Positions 21,651 through 34,300 are shown, numbered from the stretch's first letter. The stretch is 64,000 nucleotides of DNA from Liolophura sinensis (GCF_032854445.1 NC_088300.1:43767682-43831681), one strand, 5' to 3'. The notes: a model not told the origin generated them from the sequence alone. Numbers and translations: made by a program.

Positions 21651-22285
21651 ATTATGGAACAGCTCACTGCGTGGAAGTAATCAGGCAACGGCAGGTCTAT
21701 TTCGAAACCGTATGCACGAGGATTTAGTGCAATACTAAACTGTTCGGGGAATGTTTGGATTGTTCACATTTAACATTGTTTGTGAATGAGTTAAAAGAAT
21801 TGATACTACATTTCAATTAAATCCTTTTGCACAGCCAAGCGACTTAACTTCATGTGGAAATAATATTTTTATTTTAAGACAAGAATGAATTTAATATATG
21901 TACAGCAATCGTGAACCTGTGATTCACATGGTCTGGTAGGGTTAAAAATTGCAAGATCGAAAGCTACTACTTTAGAAAACTAGTCTCCTATTAAACATAA
22001 ATGAATATGGTATTTATACAGAATTTCGCTGTGGGACAAACATTTTGTTTTACTGTGTAGTCACACTGGAAGATGTATTGATTCGGGCGTTTTATAATCA
22101 TATGACTTGTTCGAGCACAGCATGCTAGTTTTATTATGGGAAGACGAAAAGCCTTAACTCTTATTCTGTTTTTTTGTTTTGCCAATTTTACAAGAAGTTT
22201 ATTTATATGTTTAAACGTTATGCCAGGAGTAGGCTACATTTAGGAAAGCTCTGGCAATAACGATGCCTTGATGAGCAAATTGTGT
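21650..22285. other. Unassigned AT-rich spacer
   Basis: No gene was recognised. A 64-codon minus-strand frame (21,991-22,185) has no support. Confidence 0.4.
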
Positions 22286-22286
22286 A

Positions 22287-22498
22287 ATGATCCAGAAGCA
22301 TCTCACCAATGCGGTCGCTGTGAGTTCAAGTCCTGCTCATGCTGGCTTACTCTCCGGCCGTACGTGGGAAGGTCTGACAGCAACCTGTGTTTCCAACGGG
22401 CTCTGCCCGGTTTCCTCCCACCATAATGCTGGCCGCCGTTGTATAAGTGAAATATTCTTGAGTACGGCATAAAACTCCAATCATATAAATAAATAAAT
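22287..22498 (+). mobile_element. SINE type A, near complete
   Basis: It opens with CACCAATGCGGTCGCTGTGA, then a B-box-like GAGTTCAAGTCC at 22,322-22,333. GGCTCTGCCCGGTTTCCTCC, ATAATGCTGGCCGCCGTTG and TATTCTTGAGTACGGCATAA follow, with an (AAAT)n tail ending near 22,498. This is the most complete type A copy. The A box is not evident, so the 5' end may be lost. Confidence 0.75.
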
Positions 22499-22499
22499 G

Positions 22500-22830
22500 A
22501 TGAACAAATTATTCACACAAATGTACAAGATAAAATAATTGTAGGTCTACCAGCATGAGCGAATGACAACAAATTACAGGATATAGTTACTCCAAGCCAG
22601 AGTATAAGTGACAAGGATTTTGGTTTAGTGAATCCAAAAAGTCGATCTGATTGGGTGAAAGTGTGTTTAAAGTGTTTTATCATGCAGACCAATTTAATCT
22701 ACTTCTTGGATTGCATGTTGTCACAATCATTTTTAAAATGTATATAACATGAAAATTTACCGTACAAAATACTAAAGCAGTGATGTAACTTACTTATTAT
22801 CATATTCGTAGACTATATTGATACAGTTTT
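22500..22830. other. Spacer, nothing recognised
   Basis: AT-rich with no open frame or repeat unit seen. Confidence 0.35.
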
Positions 22831-23290
22831 GGGAAGCAAACCCACTGAGAAACTGTTACAGAAGTTAACAGAATCCTGTTATATCTTCGTGTGATTTTCT
22901 CAGTGACAACGGGCAATCATAGTTGCGAAGTCTGTATTGAGAGGTAATCAACTAGTGGCGAACGTTAAGTTTCTCAGATCAAAAGATCATGATTTTCATG
23001 GTGGTTTTCCTACCCAGTGTGCACATAAATCGTTCAGTAATTATGGCTAGCTTATCACACTATAAACAGCAGGGTATGGACACCAAACTACACACAGGCC
23101 CTAAATATAACTATGTACATTCTTCCACCTACTCTACAACACTATCGATGCAGATCTAATTGGTTTCGGAGAAAATAAGCAGATGACTTCCCATCGGGAA
23201 TGTCCTGCTTCGGTTTGTGGGTGGAAGTACCCGAGTGGAAGTGGAAAATTGTACCGCGTTGGTGGGCATAATTCTCTTGTGTTAAATATA
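22830..23290 (+). repeat. Dispersed repeat Q, copy 1
   Basis: It matches 38,380-38,870 on the opposite strand over about 460 bases. Shared blocks are CTGAGAAACTGTTA, GATCAAAAGATCATGA-like sequence, CAGTGTGCACAT, CGTTCAGTAATTA, CTAATTGGTTTCGGAGAAAA and GGTTTGTGGGTGGAAGT. Neither copy keeps a long conserved frame. Confidence 0.65.
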
Positions 23291-24600
23291 GGATTTGTGG
23301 ATAGCTTTTTTACTTCACTTGTAACGTATTATGAGAACACAATGATCTTGATCAATGAGGCCTGTATATGTGATTTATATTTACCACCTAAAGGACAAGA
23401 CAGCACCTGGCTAAAACATATTGCAATCAAAAGCAGGGTAATCAAGCTTTCCTAAATGCATCATCCTTTATTATTTTAATGAGATTTCACCAAATAACAT
23501 GTAGAACAAAATGACAATACTGCACAAGTGACTGGTGTGGATAGAGGCAGCCATGTTGAGAATTTTATCGAATCAAACATTTTGCTATCAGGTTGTGACG
23601 TAGCCTTTACCCATTCACTCCATGAAGTGACATATGATAACACAGAACTACTGTAGAAGATATCATTCTAAGATCAATTACAACGATTTATTTACGTGAA
23701 GCCCGAAGGTCATTTCACATGGTGTTGTGGGACAGGTCTGAATCAGTTACGAACCACGACAGACGTAAAATCAGTTGATTTACAAGCCGTTCAACAAACA
23801 ACGAGGGAATCACAAATTATGTCAGACAGCAGCATAACGTCTCGGTTATTTCCGGTTATTATTCGGTTATTCGGTTATTAATTCTCAACCCTAGTAGACG
23901 TTAGGCTTACTTAGACACGCTCTTCAAGTATACAAATACATTTTTGTCGTTCATGTTAACGTTTAGTCAGCATGCAATTGCTAAATATCAAATGTTAGAG
24001 TCAGTGAAAAATTCATCAGGGATGCCGAAGGTTTATGGGAATGAGAAGTGGGCACCTCATCGGACAACGTTTCAAATGAATTAAATCTTATTATCTAATA
24101 TTTTTTCTCTGAGTTAATGAGAAGTGAAGAATTTAAATTTTGCCTGAACCAGAAATACCCCGGCCGTTCATCTGCAAGCCACTCTTAAACAGTATAAATG
24201 ATATGGTAGGCGTACTGTATGAAGAGTTCAAGCAGTGGAAGAAATATACTTCCAGGATGTCCAATTTCCGAGAAAGCTATGTAGTATGAGATCCTTATAT
24301 ATTAACGGGAAAGACATAATCGTTCGTTACTTTTGAATCACAATCTGTTCGGTTAAGGTCTGTAATGCTCGTCATTTTCGAACTGTATCCAATACCGTTT
24401 AACCTGGGGCTAGGGGCCGTAAAGACAGTCTTGCTCATTACATCTGAATGTTGCCTTTATGAACAGTTGCAATCAAAGCGCGACTGAGATACTTGTTTAA
24501 TTGTTATTTGACCTGGAACTCATTCATGGACTACGAATTTGAACTTTGATATGGAATTATCCTGGAATATCCAATGTCTGCTCGGCATCATTGAAAACTG
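23290..24600. other. Unassigned sequence with a short CGGTTATT microrepeat
   Basis: Five near-copies of CGGTTATT lie at about 23,840-23,880. Otherwise no gene or repeat was recognised. Short plus-strand frames at 23,183-23,455 and 23,696-23,881 lack supporting features. Confidence 0.4.
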
Positions 24601-24790
24601 ATGACCGCTTCTCCCTTGTGTGTTACCGGCTTTATTTTCTATTTGTACAATTTCTTACATACCCGTGTCTTTGGGAGCTAGTGTTGAACGCTATTTTGGA
24701 AATGGATCTTGCGATTATCGACTTGGAACGCCCTTTACGGACCACGAATGGTATACGAATGTCGGACATGAAGTTTATATTTGGTCCTTC
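24600..24790 (+). repeat. Dispersed repeat S, copy 2
   Basis: It pairs with 4,640-4,825. The CTTTGGGAGCT, GAAATGGATCTTGCGATTAT and GAATGGTATACGAATGTCGG blocks are in the same order and strand. Two overlapping frames (98 and 67 codons) are open here but only partly so in the other copy. Confidence 0.5.
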
Positions 24791-25229
24791 ATCGTCGAAA
24801 TCCACAATTTTAGCCTGCCATAGGCTACTGCGTAGACATTAAATTAGCTAGAGTAAACGTGACGTAACCTTGCTTTCGGTCACGGAGACGTTCTAAAGCC
24901 GTGTTAAGACGAAATTCCAGTAAACTTTTACCGGGTTGAAAAAAGCTAAAAAATATTAAATGCAGATTTAAGATACTTTGAATGGTAGGTTTTAAACGTT
25001 AGTCAGGTGCTGTCTTTCACTTTAAAGAAAAGGCTTTATAAATACATATAAATTCCAGCTCGGGTGTCTTGACGATTGAACGACACGCATCCTCGGGTAA
25101 AACAGCCGTCAAATAAGTAAGATATGGCCCTAAATGTGAAGACGTAAATCAACTTTCACAGAGGCAAATTAAAATTCCAGAGCGGGATAGACATTTTGAA
25201 TAATTTCTGTTCCCACGTCAAGTGAATGA

Positions 25230-25520
25230 TTTGCAGCTTGGGCTCCATTCGTTAAAACACGGCATATTAACATAGCCACACAGGAGTAATATCTACATTT
25301 GCCCTGTTTGGCATTAAACAACTTCATTACAGTTAGCTTTAATTAGAATTCCCCCTCCCTCCAAGGACTGGGGATTGTGGAACTAAATGCACCTGTCTAC
25401 ATAAGCGTTCTTCCGGCAATCATGGACTGATCTATTACCGTCTGTTATGTGTATCAGGGCAAAGTGTTTTTTTTCACTGCCCGTCGTTTGGTCATATGGA
25501 CATTAAAACCGGTACGTCTT
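25230..25520 (+). repeat. Dispersed repeat T, copy 1
   Basis: It is shared with 30,925-31,165 (same strand) and 37,190-37,440 (opposite strand). Blocks are ATATTAACATAGCCA, AGTAATAT-TACATTTG-CCTGTTTGGCAT, AACTTCATTACAGTTAGCTT and GGCAATCATGG. Confidence 0.65.
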
Positions 25521-27720
25521 ATAGATAAAACAATGACTGTGAGTGACACACGTAGTGATACCAGTAATACCTAGCTCAGTGCCTGCATGGATTAACCCCG
25601 GACAAAGATTTTTCTAAAATACCACGAGACAGGATTGCTTTTGACTTTAACTTAACGTAAGAAAGACAGAAATTTTGATAAATTAAAATAATGTATGATA
25701 CATGGAAAGGAAATAATATCTGAGTTAGGCATGTCCGGTTTTGTTTATTATAAAGAATATAACTTTGATCCAACTTATGTCGATGAGGTGAATCATACTC
25801 CTTACAACGCTTTTTTACGCTAGGTTTACATCACGGGACAAGTTTGACTATTGGAGCATGTGCGACGCACGTGGGCTTGGTTTGGTTTAGCCTCACCACT
25901 GATGTCTTAGCACGCACGTGTAATGAGCATTTGTTAATAAGTTTGCTTCACCTCTCCTTTACAGTCATATTGTACATACTTTAGATAGAACAATGGTACA
26001 TGTATCAAAAGAATTATTAAAACAACATTTCCCTCTCCGATCACCGTGGGTACATCGGCCTTGGCGTTGATTAATGTTTCTGTACAAAATTAGCTAAAGG
26101 TGAGAGTGATTGTGGAGGTGAATCAGATACCAGATTGAGCTGGCTCTTCCTATTCCAATCAGCAATGTACAAGCACTTCCGGTTATCATTCAAAATCTCT
26201 GGTCAGGACTTGATTACGCGTTGTTTCTTTCAGTTCATTAAACCTACACTACTGATGATATCCTGAAGTTCAAATGGGGGTGACGATTTGGGCAATGCCT
26301 TATTAGTGTGTTTTTCTTTGATCCCCTATCTCTTGTACAAAGTAACTTTACAAGTGGGCATGTGTGACTTTAATAGAAGAGTAGCTGTATTGCCACCGAC
26401 TCACCTCTCCTTTCCCGTGTCCTACATAGCAGTGCACTCCTCAGTTCGTCCCCAGGGGATAGATTGTAACAGAGCCGGAAGAAAGCAACTTACCATAAAA
26501 TAGGTTAACGTACATTTCATGTTCATGTCATACAGATTCTGAGCAATACACTCATCACATTTTTTGCGCGTCAGGGAACTGACTTTCACACCTCCATGAA
26601 TGAAGAGGTTACTATGAGCATAACAGTGTGTACGTACAATGGTAATTTGTAGAGAATACATACACATACGTAAAGATGTACAAGTCTGATTCTCCAGATG
26701 AGTTTCGGATGTTTATCACCAAAATCATAATTATCCTCATGACTATCTTCATCATGATAGATATTGTCCTCATTGTCATCAAATTCGTCACTGTTTTCAT
26801 CTTTTCTTCCACCTGTTGAATGCTATCAGCATTGTTATTATTATTACTATATTCATCTTCCTATATTATCATCAGAATCATCGACGTTGTCTTAATCATC
26901 GATACCACTATTGTCAATTTAATTTTTAACATCATCTTTTCGATACAATAAGAAAATATCCGGTTAACATTAAATTTAACAATAATTTGAAAGCAGATAC
27001 GTTCACAGGTTTCAATGCTTTTCGTCCGCGTAAGGACTTTAGTGTAGAAGATTAGAGCCAAGTAGCAAATGAACACGTCCTAGTGGATATTCCGGAATCA
27101 GGAGGCTTGATCTTGAACTAAAATCAGCCAAGGAATCCATTCCATAGAAGTAACCGTACAGTTCTGTTCACGGTTACAGAACGCTTATTTTGAGCAACAT
27201 TTCACTGACGTTTGTTAGTGGATTTTAAGCTGGAAGAAACGTCCACTTTTACGGATTATCAGCTTTTTTAAAAAAATGAGTCGTACTTAAACGGTTTTTC
27301 GAAGTGCTTAAGCTGTAGCACTGTTTAACAGACAATGTTCATATGCTGCATGGACGTAAAAAGCAAACGTTTATGTGCCTGCACTTTGGAACACAATGAT
27401 ACAGTCAGTGAAAACCGTGTTTTTGGCGACATGAGGATGTCTTAGACCGACTTGTTGACTGATAAATACTTGTAAGCTGACTGTGAGGGCTTTTAGTTAT
27501 TCAGTTATTCAATTGTTAGGCGCAAATCCAGTACACGCTTGAGGACATTTGTAGGCCACGCGCACGTTTACATAATCAAACTTCATTTTTTTATCAAGCC
27601 CTAAAGAAAAATATCAATTTTGTCAACCATTACGTTCTAAAAATTATCTAAATTTGATGTATTATGTTGATATTATTTTTATTTTTTACCATTTGTAAAA
27701 ATGAATACAGTGTGTTCGAG
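25520..27720. other. 2.2 kb without a recognised gene, includes an ATC-rich stretch
   Basis: Between 26,690 and 26,960 the sequence is an imperfect ATC/TCA-rich microsatellite-like tract, which creates the isoleucine- and methionine-rich minus-strand frames there. The rest is AT-rich with no coding pattern, conserved repeat or strong hairpin that I recognise. Confidence 0.4.
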
Positions 27721-27724
27721 GTAC

Positions 27725-28070
27725 TGAGCAAAATTACTTGGCTTCCTTTCGTGTACAACCTTGTAAACAGAAACGTTTAATCCAACTCTGGCAAAGTTCT
27801 GTCAGTACTGAATGCGGGAAAACCTAGTTCAAGACGTTCTATTGAATGATTTAGAATAGGAAGAAAATAACTAAAAAAAATCCTGTGTGTTAAATTGATT
27901 CGCGTGGTTGTTAATGTATGGAGGATGATTGGAAGGTAATGAGGGGATGTAAGCTGATCATCTGGTCAGGATGTCATCCATTCATCGTGTTTTTGTGTAT
28001 GTAACGTGAGCAAAGTCTGATGGATATGTTCCTCGTTCCCATCACATTTCCCTCTCTTCCTATCCTTCCT
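27725..28070 (+). repeat. Dispersed repeat P, copy 2
   Basis: It matches P copy 1 with CTGGCAAAGTTCTGTCAGTA, TTAAATTGATTCGCGTGGTT and GGTCAGGATGTCATCCATTC followed by CGTGTTTTTGTGTATGTAAC. It is on the same strand and colinear. Confidence 0.65.
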
Positions 28071-28435
28071 TTGTCCTGTTTCCATTTGTGCAACACCAGA
28101 TTCCGTCACGCTGAAGGAATGTGTTGGACAGTTTTGTGCAGAATGATTGCTGAGCGAAACATTTCCGAATCTTTTTCATCATTGTTTTGAATATTTTCTG
28201 TTGATCAATTGCATAAATTCCAGCTAAGTTAAATATCCAATTCTAAAGAGGCATGATAGTTGAGGTCTTCTGATGTCAGTTTTTAGGTTTTGTCTTGATA
28301 AACTAATTTATACCTACGTGCGGCGAACCATTTACAGTGTTAGTACAGCTGTCTATGAATATATTATTTTTGTCCTAGAAGGGCATATTGCAATTACTGC
28401 ACCACCTGTCTTTTGTATGTGCCTTTCACCGAGAA
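28070..28435. other. Spacer, nothing recognised
   Basis: A 102-codon plus-strand frame starts at 28,273 and runs through the SINE fragment that follows. It is not gene-like. Confidence 0.35.
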
Positions 28436-28530
28436 GTCGGGAGACCCGGCCTCAAACCTTCGGCCGGGTCATACCAAATGGTAAATGCTGCTGCCTCGCT
28501 TGGAACTCAGCAATGAGAGGTTACAAAAAA
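28435..28530 (+). mobile_element. SINE type B fragment
   Basis: It carries CGGGTCATACCAAATGGTAA, CTGCTGCCTCGCTTGGAACT and CAGCAATGAGAGG. This equals the segment after the B box in the copies at 11.5 kb and (reversed) 40.95 kb. Both ends of the element are missing. A local palindrome, CCCGGCC-GGCCGGG, lies at its left edge. Confidence 0.5.
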
Positions 28531-28779
28531 ACAGGACTAGTTTTTCCGGTGTTATCTTTGCAGTCTGTGATATGCGTTTGATTACAGCTTGTTCAGAACA
28601 ACCTTAATGAATATTGGTTAAAGCAACAAAAATCGTCTCTTCGCAACGGGTTACGATATCTCTGTTTATAATATAAATGTCTTCAGGCAAACAGCTAGAT
28701 TACGATTTTTCCTCAAAGAGACCTCACCTGGATATTAGATGAAAATTAGAATTGCACTCTGGTGTCTGATGAAAGGCGA

Positions 28780-30300
28780 GAAGTTTTACGTTATGAGAAT
28801 GAAATCATTCAGAGTTTGCATCAGGTGCAACATTCAGGCATCTCAGACTTAATTACAACGGTAAATATGGGGGCAAATAGCAATCTCTCTTTTTTATTTA
28901 TAAAGGTTTCAACATTGCCGTGAATGAAAACATTTCATGACAGAGTCTTCTACTCTTGTGGTAGGCGGGTTTAAATGTTAGGTATTTCTAGTGCCAGCTG
29001 ATATTGTGTTAAAATCCCGTTCGGTTCTCCGGGAGCATCTATTCCTACTTAGCACTCTAAGCCCAAATCATAGCCAGGGATGAAAAATCTCACATATTAT
29101 AACACGCAACCTCAGTCAGGCTTTGCCCTGCATGGTGCTATTCTAAAGTGGTCAAAAGTAATTACACTGCTTTTTGCTTTTGTAGAAAATGTTCATGTCA
29201 TTCGGCATTATTCCAAATACATGTAGTTTGTGTTACAGCTTTGTGAGTTGATTTAAGAGATGAAAGATGGCAGCTCATCCAAGTCTATAGCCGTATAATG
29301 TATAAAACCCGATCTATTTTCTAAAGATTTCTTTATGAAATCAAAGTCACGAAAACTGTTGTATGATGCAGATAAATAACAATTAAGTTTGTCTGAATCG
29401 TAAATATAACCAGAACTCTCGATGTTTTCGCCCCAACGCTCTGGATACAGATATGTGAAGTGTCTTGCGCCAAGTCAGTTGGCTCCGTCCTTAATCCTAT
29501 CTCTGTGGCTTTGCTCCTTTGTGACCTCACAAATGACCTTGACTCATATCTGTGGTTGTGTTGTTAATGGCGGAATGTATTTAAAGGGTAATTTGTGACA
29601 GCTAACGTTACTCCCTCTTTCCTAGATGAATACAGGAAATGAACGAATATCGAAACAGCGGAAAATATCCATCAGATACCGAACTGCTTTAATTAACGAA
29701 CAATAAACATCAGTTCAACATGTCCACACGAGATGTGTGGAGTTCTAGTGTTTATCATGATTATGAAGTTCTAGTGTGTTAGAATGAACACTATGTTGTC
29801 TGTCGGATGGGAGTCTCGATGCATTTAACAAAGTGATCTATCCTAATTCGCATTATGTAACGAGTAAGTAAAAGATCATTGTGGCAATGTGGACTACAAA
29901 TAGAGGTGATGTTTTAGCCGGTAACGGGGAATAATTACGTCTTGTTGCGCATGTCTCAGGCTTTTCCACGCAATGGTCCGTCTGGCCAGCAAATATTGTG
30001 AACCAGGAGCAAAATTTAATGACTTTTCCTAATGAGAACTACTCCAACTCCTGCAGGTACAAAACACATTGATCAAGACAGAACACTGGACTAATTCAAT
30101 CGGCACACCACCAAAGAACTGCCCGGATTTGAAATAGTTCTTCGGTAACCGTGCAACGATAACCCAATGCCAATCACATTCCAGTTGTTTCCTTTCAAAG
30201 GAAATAAGGTAATACGCTTGAAATATAGAAAATAGCTGGCAATGTGACGTATAACGGGCAATGTTTATACATGTAGTGATTACCTCGTATAACATTTTGC
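28780..30300 (+). repeat. R1 dispersed repeat, copy E
   Basis: The 5' part has CATCAGGTGCAACATTCAGG, GTATTTCTAGTGCCAGCTGA and TATTATAACACGCAACCTCA, also found in copy F. Then come a degenerate CRE position (TTGTGACCTCACAAATGAC, ~29,517), AGCGGAAAATATCCATCAG, AATGAGAACTACTCCAACTC, CTGCAGGTACAAAACACATT and GATTTGAAATAGTTCTTCGG. Its last block, GGGCAATGTTTATACATGTA, also ends copies A and C. Confidence 0.65.
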
Positions 30301-30925
30301 AGTTATTTTATCTTTTTTTTAAGGTGAATGACACATAAGTGTCGGAAATATCCAAGTCTGCCAATCTGAATAAACTCAGCTGAATATATATATGATTATC
30401 CATCTGACAACTATTCCATGTTCACTCCGTGCTTTCTCGCGTGGCTGCTCTGGCGAGATCCTTCAACCAATCAGCGCGCCGGGTACACAATACCACTGCA
30501 TGCCGGTTCAGGAAATAAGCAAAGGCAGTTTGACATGGCTGACGCGGGAGTGGATGAAAATACGGTTGTTTTTTTCAATGAAAGGTTATTCTAAACGGTA
30601 TACCTTTTACCAACGGGATAGTAAACTTTTGCTATCAACTGAGATGTCTCTCCGGTAAAGAGACTGACATGTGAAGTGACATTTACTTGGCCTCTACTTT
30701 TCCACGTATGTCTACATGTCTTCATCGTGGGCTATATATGTAATCGCTGACGGCGATATGCAGTTAGCCGAGCGAACATAACTGAATGGTGGCAAGATCC
30801 TGTGTACGCGTAGACAGTGTCACCGAGCTAAAAATCTACGAGCGATAAGAACTATAAAGGCCATATTTAAAACTGAGTCAAAAACACCATAGCACAATAA
30901 TGCAGGCAAATGATCGTGAGTAATG
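30300..30925. other. Unassigned spacer
   Basis: An 88-codon plus-strand frame (30,392-30,658) has no recognisable motif or splice context. Nothing else was recognised. Confidence 0.35.
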
Positions 30926-31165
30926 GACACATTTTGTGGCTGTTAATACCCAGATGACATGGGATATTAACACAGCCATCTGCTAGGAATATGTACATTA
31001 GACCTGTTTGACATTTTAACGTTCGCGACTGAAGCATGAATGTAACTGTCCACAAAGAGTCCTGTCAGCAATCATGGCCGGGTCGAGAACGATCGGACTG
31101 TTATGCACAGGGATAAAATGTTTTTTTCCCTATCTGTCGTTTGGTTATTAAGGTCATTAAAATGG
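30925..31165 (+). repeat. Dispersed repeat T, copy 2
   Basis: It shares TTTGTGGCTGTTAATACCCA, CATGGGATATTAACACAGCC, TATGTACATTAGACCTGTTT and GTCAGCAATCATGGCC with copies 1 and 3. It is closest to copy 3 in its 5' part and lacks the GTTAGCTT block. Confidence 0.6.
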
Positions 31166-32460
31166 AAAACAGTAACTTGTGACAGGCACAGACTGGGCCA
31201 AGATTGCTCAGTTTCCTAAACGATCTTACCGTAAACCCTGTTTCTGCCTCGGTCATATTTGGAATTGTTTACACGTTTTAATATAATATAACTTTAATAA
31301 ATTAATATAATTTCATCTGGTGTAGTATACTATCTCACGACAGTAGGGTTTTACAGCTGGATGTTAGGAAATTTTGTTATAAAAAACAATGTAGTCTATT
31401 CGCCGAAAGTGTAGTGTAGGATGTGTTACTCCGTGTTGGTGCACCTATTGTGAAACAAATTACTCTGCACGCCAATTCCCTAGCATGCCATAGGTTTTTG
31501 AATAATTATGACGTCATCCGAGGCAATGAGTTCTTGGTGTGGAACTAAGCTTGTGGAGTTTAGCATTATGATTTTGATTTAGGAAAAGTGTTCTAATTTG
31601 ATTTTCTTTGCAAGAATTTCCAACATATCCATGTGTAGAGCTTGTGTTGTTACATGTCAGTAACTAAAGATACTGTTGGTAGCGAGTATGACTAATTTTA
31701 CAGACATCTGAATATAGACGACTCTTTAGAAGAAATGGACCATAATAGATTAACTTAACTTTGAAATAATACCAGGTTTCTATAAAAATAAGCCCTACTG
31801 AAGAATATAAGAATACTGAAAATAGAAAATGACAATGAAGCAAACTGGCATTAGTATGACAGAAACAACTCAAAGAAAAATCTGGTGTGCTACTGACAAT
31901 CCTCCTTAATAGTATAAATATACACCTGTGTTTTATGAACACGCATTTCATCCCACATAAAGGTGAAGAACTATGATCGTAATACTGCCGTACGAGATCA
32001 ACTCTGCTGGCACATTACATGCAATCCAATGGACCGTTTCATAGCAAATCTGAAGGCTTAGTTTAAACAGCTAACTCAGTTATCCCACTAGCGGTTTTGT
32101 CTTCATACCCTGCTTACGTTAATAGGCTAAGTAAGACTTAGCCGACTAACAGACCTTGGACGGCTACAGAAGTTTTGTGAAACTGGCCCCAGTACTATGC
32201 TAGGTTAGCCCAGCACCTGCAGTTGTACAGGTGTACAGGTGGACAGGTGAATTCAGCTATATTGAGATCATTATGACGTATTATAGGCACCGCCGATTCT
32301 TTGATAAAAATAACATTCCCATGAGTGTTAAGTTTACCGATAGGCACTCCCAAACCTAAAAAAAAAAAAAAGAAATCGAGTGATAACTTTCCAATAACCT
32401 GGAATGCCGAGTTTGTCCAATAGAGATCAGGTCCTCCTACTTTCTTTTACAAAAAATCAC
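31165..32460. other. Unassigned sequence
   Basis: There is no coding pattern. A TGACGTCA octamer at 31,509-31,516 lies outside R1. Short CAGGTG-type repeats are seen near 32,225-32,248. A 95-codon minus-strand frame at 31,664-31,951 has no support. Confidence 0.4.
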
Positions 32461-34300
32461 CATTATCTTTGCGGTTCTCAAAGAACCAAATGCTAAGTAT
32501 TTCTAGTGCCAGCTGATATTGTGTCGGAAACCCGGAAGGAAAATCTCACCTTATTATAACACTCAACCTCACTTTAATCAGATTAAAAATGGTCTCAAGT
32601 AATTACACTGGATTTTGCTTATGTAGAAAATTTTCTTGTTATTTGCCTTCATTCCAAAAATTTTGCGGTATAGCCCTATGAGGTCTTAATCAATAGCCTA
32701 AATATGGATACTTATCTATGTCAATAACCTTAACTCTCGGTTTTCCCCCCCAAACGTCGAATTATTGCTTTTCTCGTCGTACAGAAACATTGCCCTTGTG
32801 CTAGGTCAGTTGGCGCCGGTGTTTATTCTATATCTGTTGGTTAGCCCCTTCGTGACGTCATAACTGACCCTGAATTACATTTGTGGGTTGTGGTTAATGA
32901 CGGCACGGAATCGAAGGGTAATTTATGATAGCTAACTCAGGACGTCTTTCTCAAATGAAAAAGGGAAATAAACAAATATCGAAACGGTGGAAAATGTCCA
33001 ACAGATACCAAGTCGCCTTTAATGAACAAAAACATAATTTTGCATGACTGGAATTCATGTGGGATTATGGAATTCTATGGGGGTTGAATGTTCATTATGT
33101 TTTCTGTCAGATGGAATCCTTAGTCCCTGTGGAGGCAGCTGACAAAATGTTGTATCCTGATGTGTATTGCGTACTGGGTAAGCAAAAGGTAAATGTGACA
33201 AAATGGAGTATACATAGAGGTGGTGTTTTACCGAGGGTCTTAATGAACAAATGTTGGGATTGTGAAGTTCTAGTGTTCATTGGCTAAACGATTTATTGAT
33301 GATCTGTTGGCTTTAAACAATCCAAACATAGCCGAGGCTGTGCACGATATATCTCTACTTTCGTTGGATTTAAAGGAAACTACAGACTTTCTAGGTACAT
33401 CTTATCTGGATCTATTTTTGTATGAAGACTAAAACGGTTTCCTGTCTCAAAGACTTTCCGACAAGAGAGATTGTTTCAATTTTGACACTGTAAATTATCC
33501 TCACTTGGATAGTTATATACCGAAGGACCATTGTTTTCGCGCGCGCATATCCCATGCATGAAGCATTTGTTAAATCCTGAGTGGCGTTTTCCATCAACGT
33601 CACAACTTATTACCGCAAAAATTGGTTTGTCAAGGTTATTCCATCAAACGCTTTCATTTTAAATTTCCTAAGGTTTACAATGAGTACTGTGAGTAAATAT
33701 GGACAGAAGTCTCAGGATTTCTGGCACTCTGCCTTATTCGTCAAAAACTTACATATTAGCATAGTACGTAATTTAGTGACTGGTCTCATTCATTCGCCTA
33801 TAACATTCATTTGGGCCTTTCCTACATCATTGAAAACCATTGACTGCTTGTTTTTTCATCATTCTGTCCTAAACTTTTTAATTTTTTAGTGGTTTGTGCT
33901 AAACGTCGTTTTTGGAAAGGGCTTTACTATTATCGCCCCGAAAGATCCATTTTGGTTGACGGCTGATGTGCGAATTTCTGTTTCGACGCATAGATACATT
34001 ACGTACCCACCCGGTAAGCGGAGGATTAACGTCAGATTATGGAGTATCAAGACAGATTATGTTTTGCTGGGGCCCGAGGGAATAAGCCAGATTGCGTCTT
34101 ACTGCGCATGTCTCAAGCTTGTTCATACAAAAGCCCATCTGTGCAAAAAACATTGTGTACAAAGGAATAAACCTAATGGCTTTTTCTAATGAGAACAAAT
34201 AGAACTCTTGAACACCTTCATCAAGTCTGGGATAATTCTGTCGGCAAGCCACAAAGAACTGCCCGGACTTGAAATAGTTCTGAGTTAACCATGTATCCAC
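32460..34300 (+). repeat. R1 dispersed repeat, copy F, interrupted by an RT fragment
   Basis: The 5' part matches copy E (GTATTTCTAGTGCCAGCTGA, TATTATAACACTCAACCTCA, AGTAATTACACTGGATTTTG). A perfect TGACGTCA is at 32,853-32,860, then GGAAAATGTCCAACAGATAC. After 33,280 a reverse-transcriptase fragment intervenes. R1 resumes by about 33,985 with ACATTACGTACCC, GGGAATAAGCCAGATTGCGT, AATGAGAACAAATAGAACTC and GCCCGGACTTGAAATAGTTC. The GTAAGC-GGAGTAT block seems present on both sides of the insertion. Confidence 0.6.
33280..33720 (+). pseudogene. Reverse-transcriptase fragment (palm/thumb) of a retroelement
   Basis: In-frame from about 33,283 it reads KRFIDDLLALNNPN, where FIDD is the (F/Y)xDD catalytic box. 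LKETTDFLGTSYLDLFLYED and a stop follow. A shifted frame continues with SDKRDCFNFDTVNYPHLDS and IPKDHCFRARISHA. A further shift gives a lysine- and phenylalanine-rich tail. This pattern (IDDL-LNNP, SYLDL, DKRD-FNF, P-LDS-IP) is one I know from animal RT-bearing repeats annotated as unclassified or Penelope/LINE-like. The exact clade is unsure. At least two frame breaks make it dead. Confidence 0.65.

Noticed and set aside
26612-27076. Isoleucine- and methionine-rich minus-strand frames resembling membrane proteins
   Set aside because: They are caused by an ATC-rich microsatellite-like tract. The hydrophobic runs are composition artefacts.
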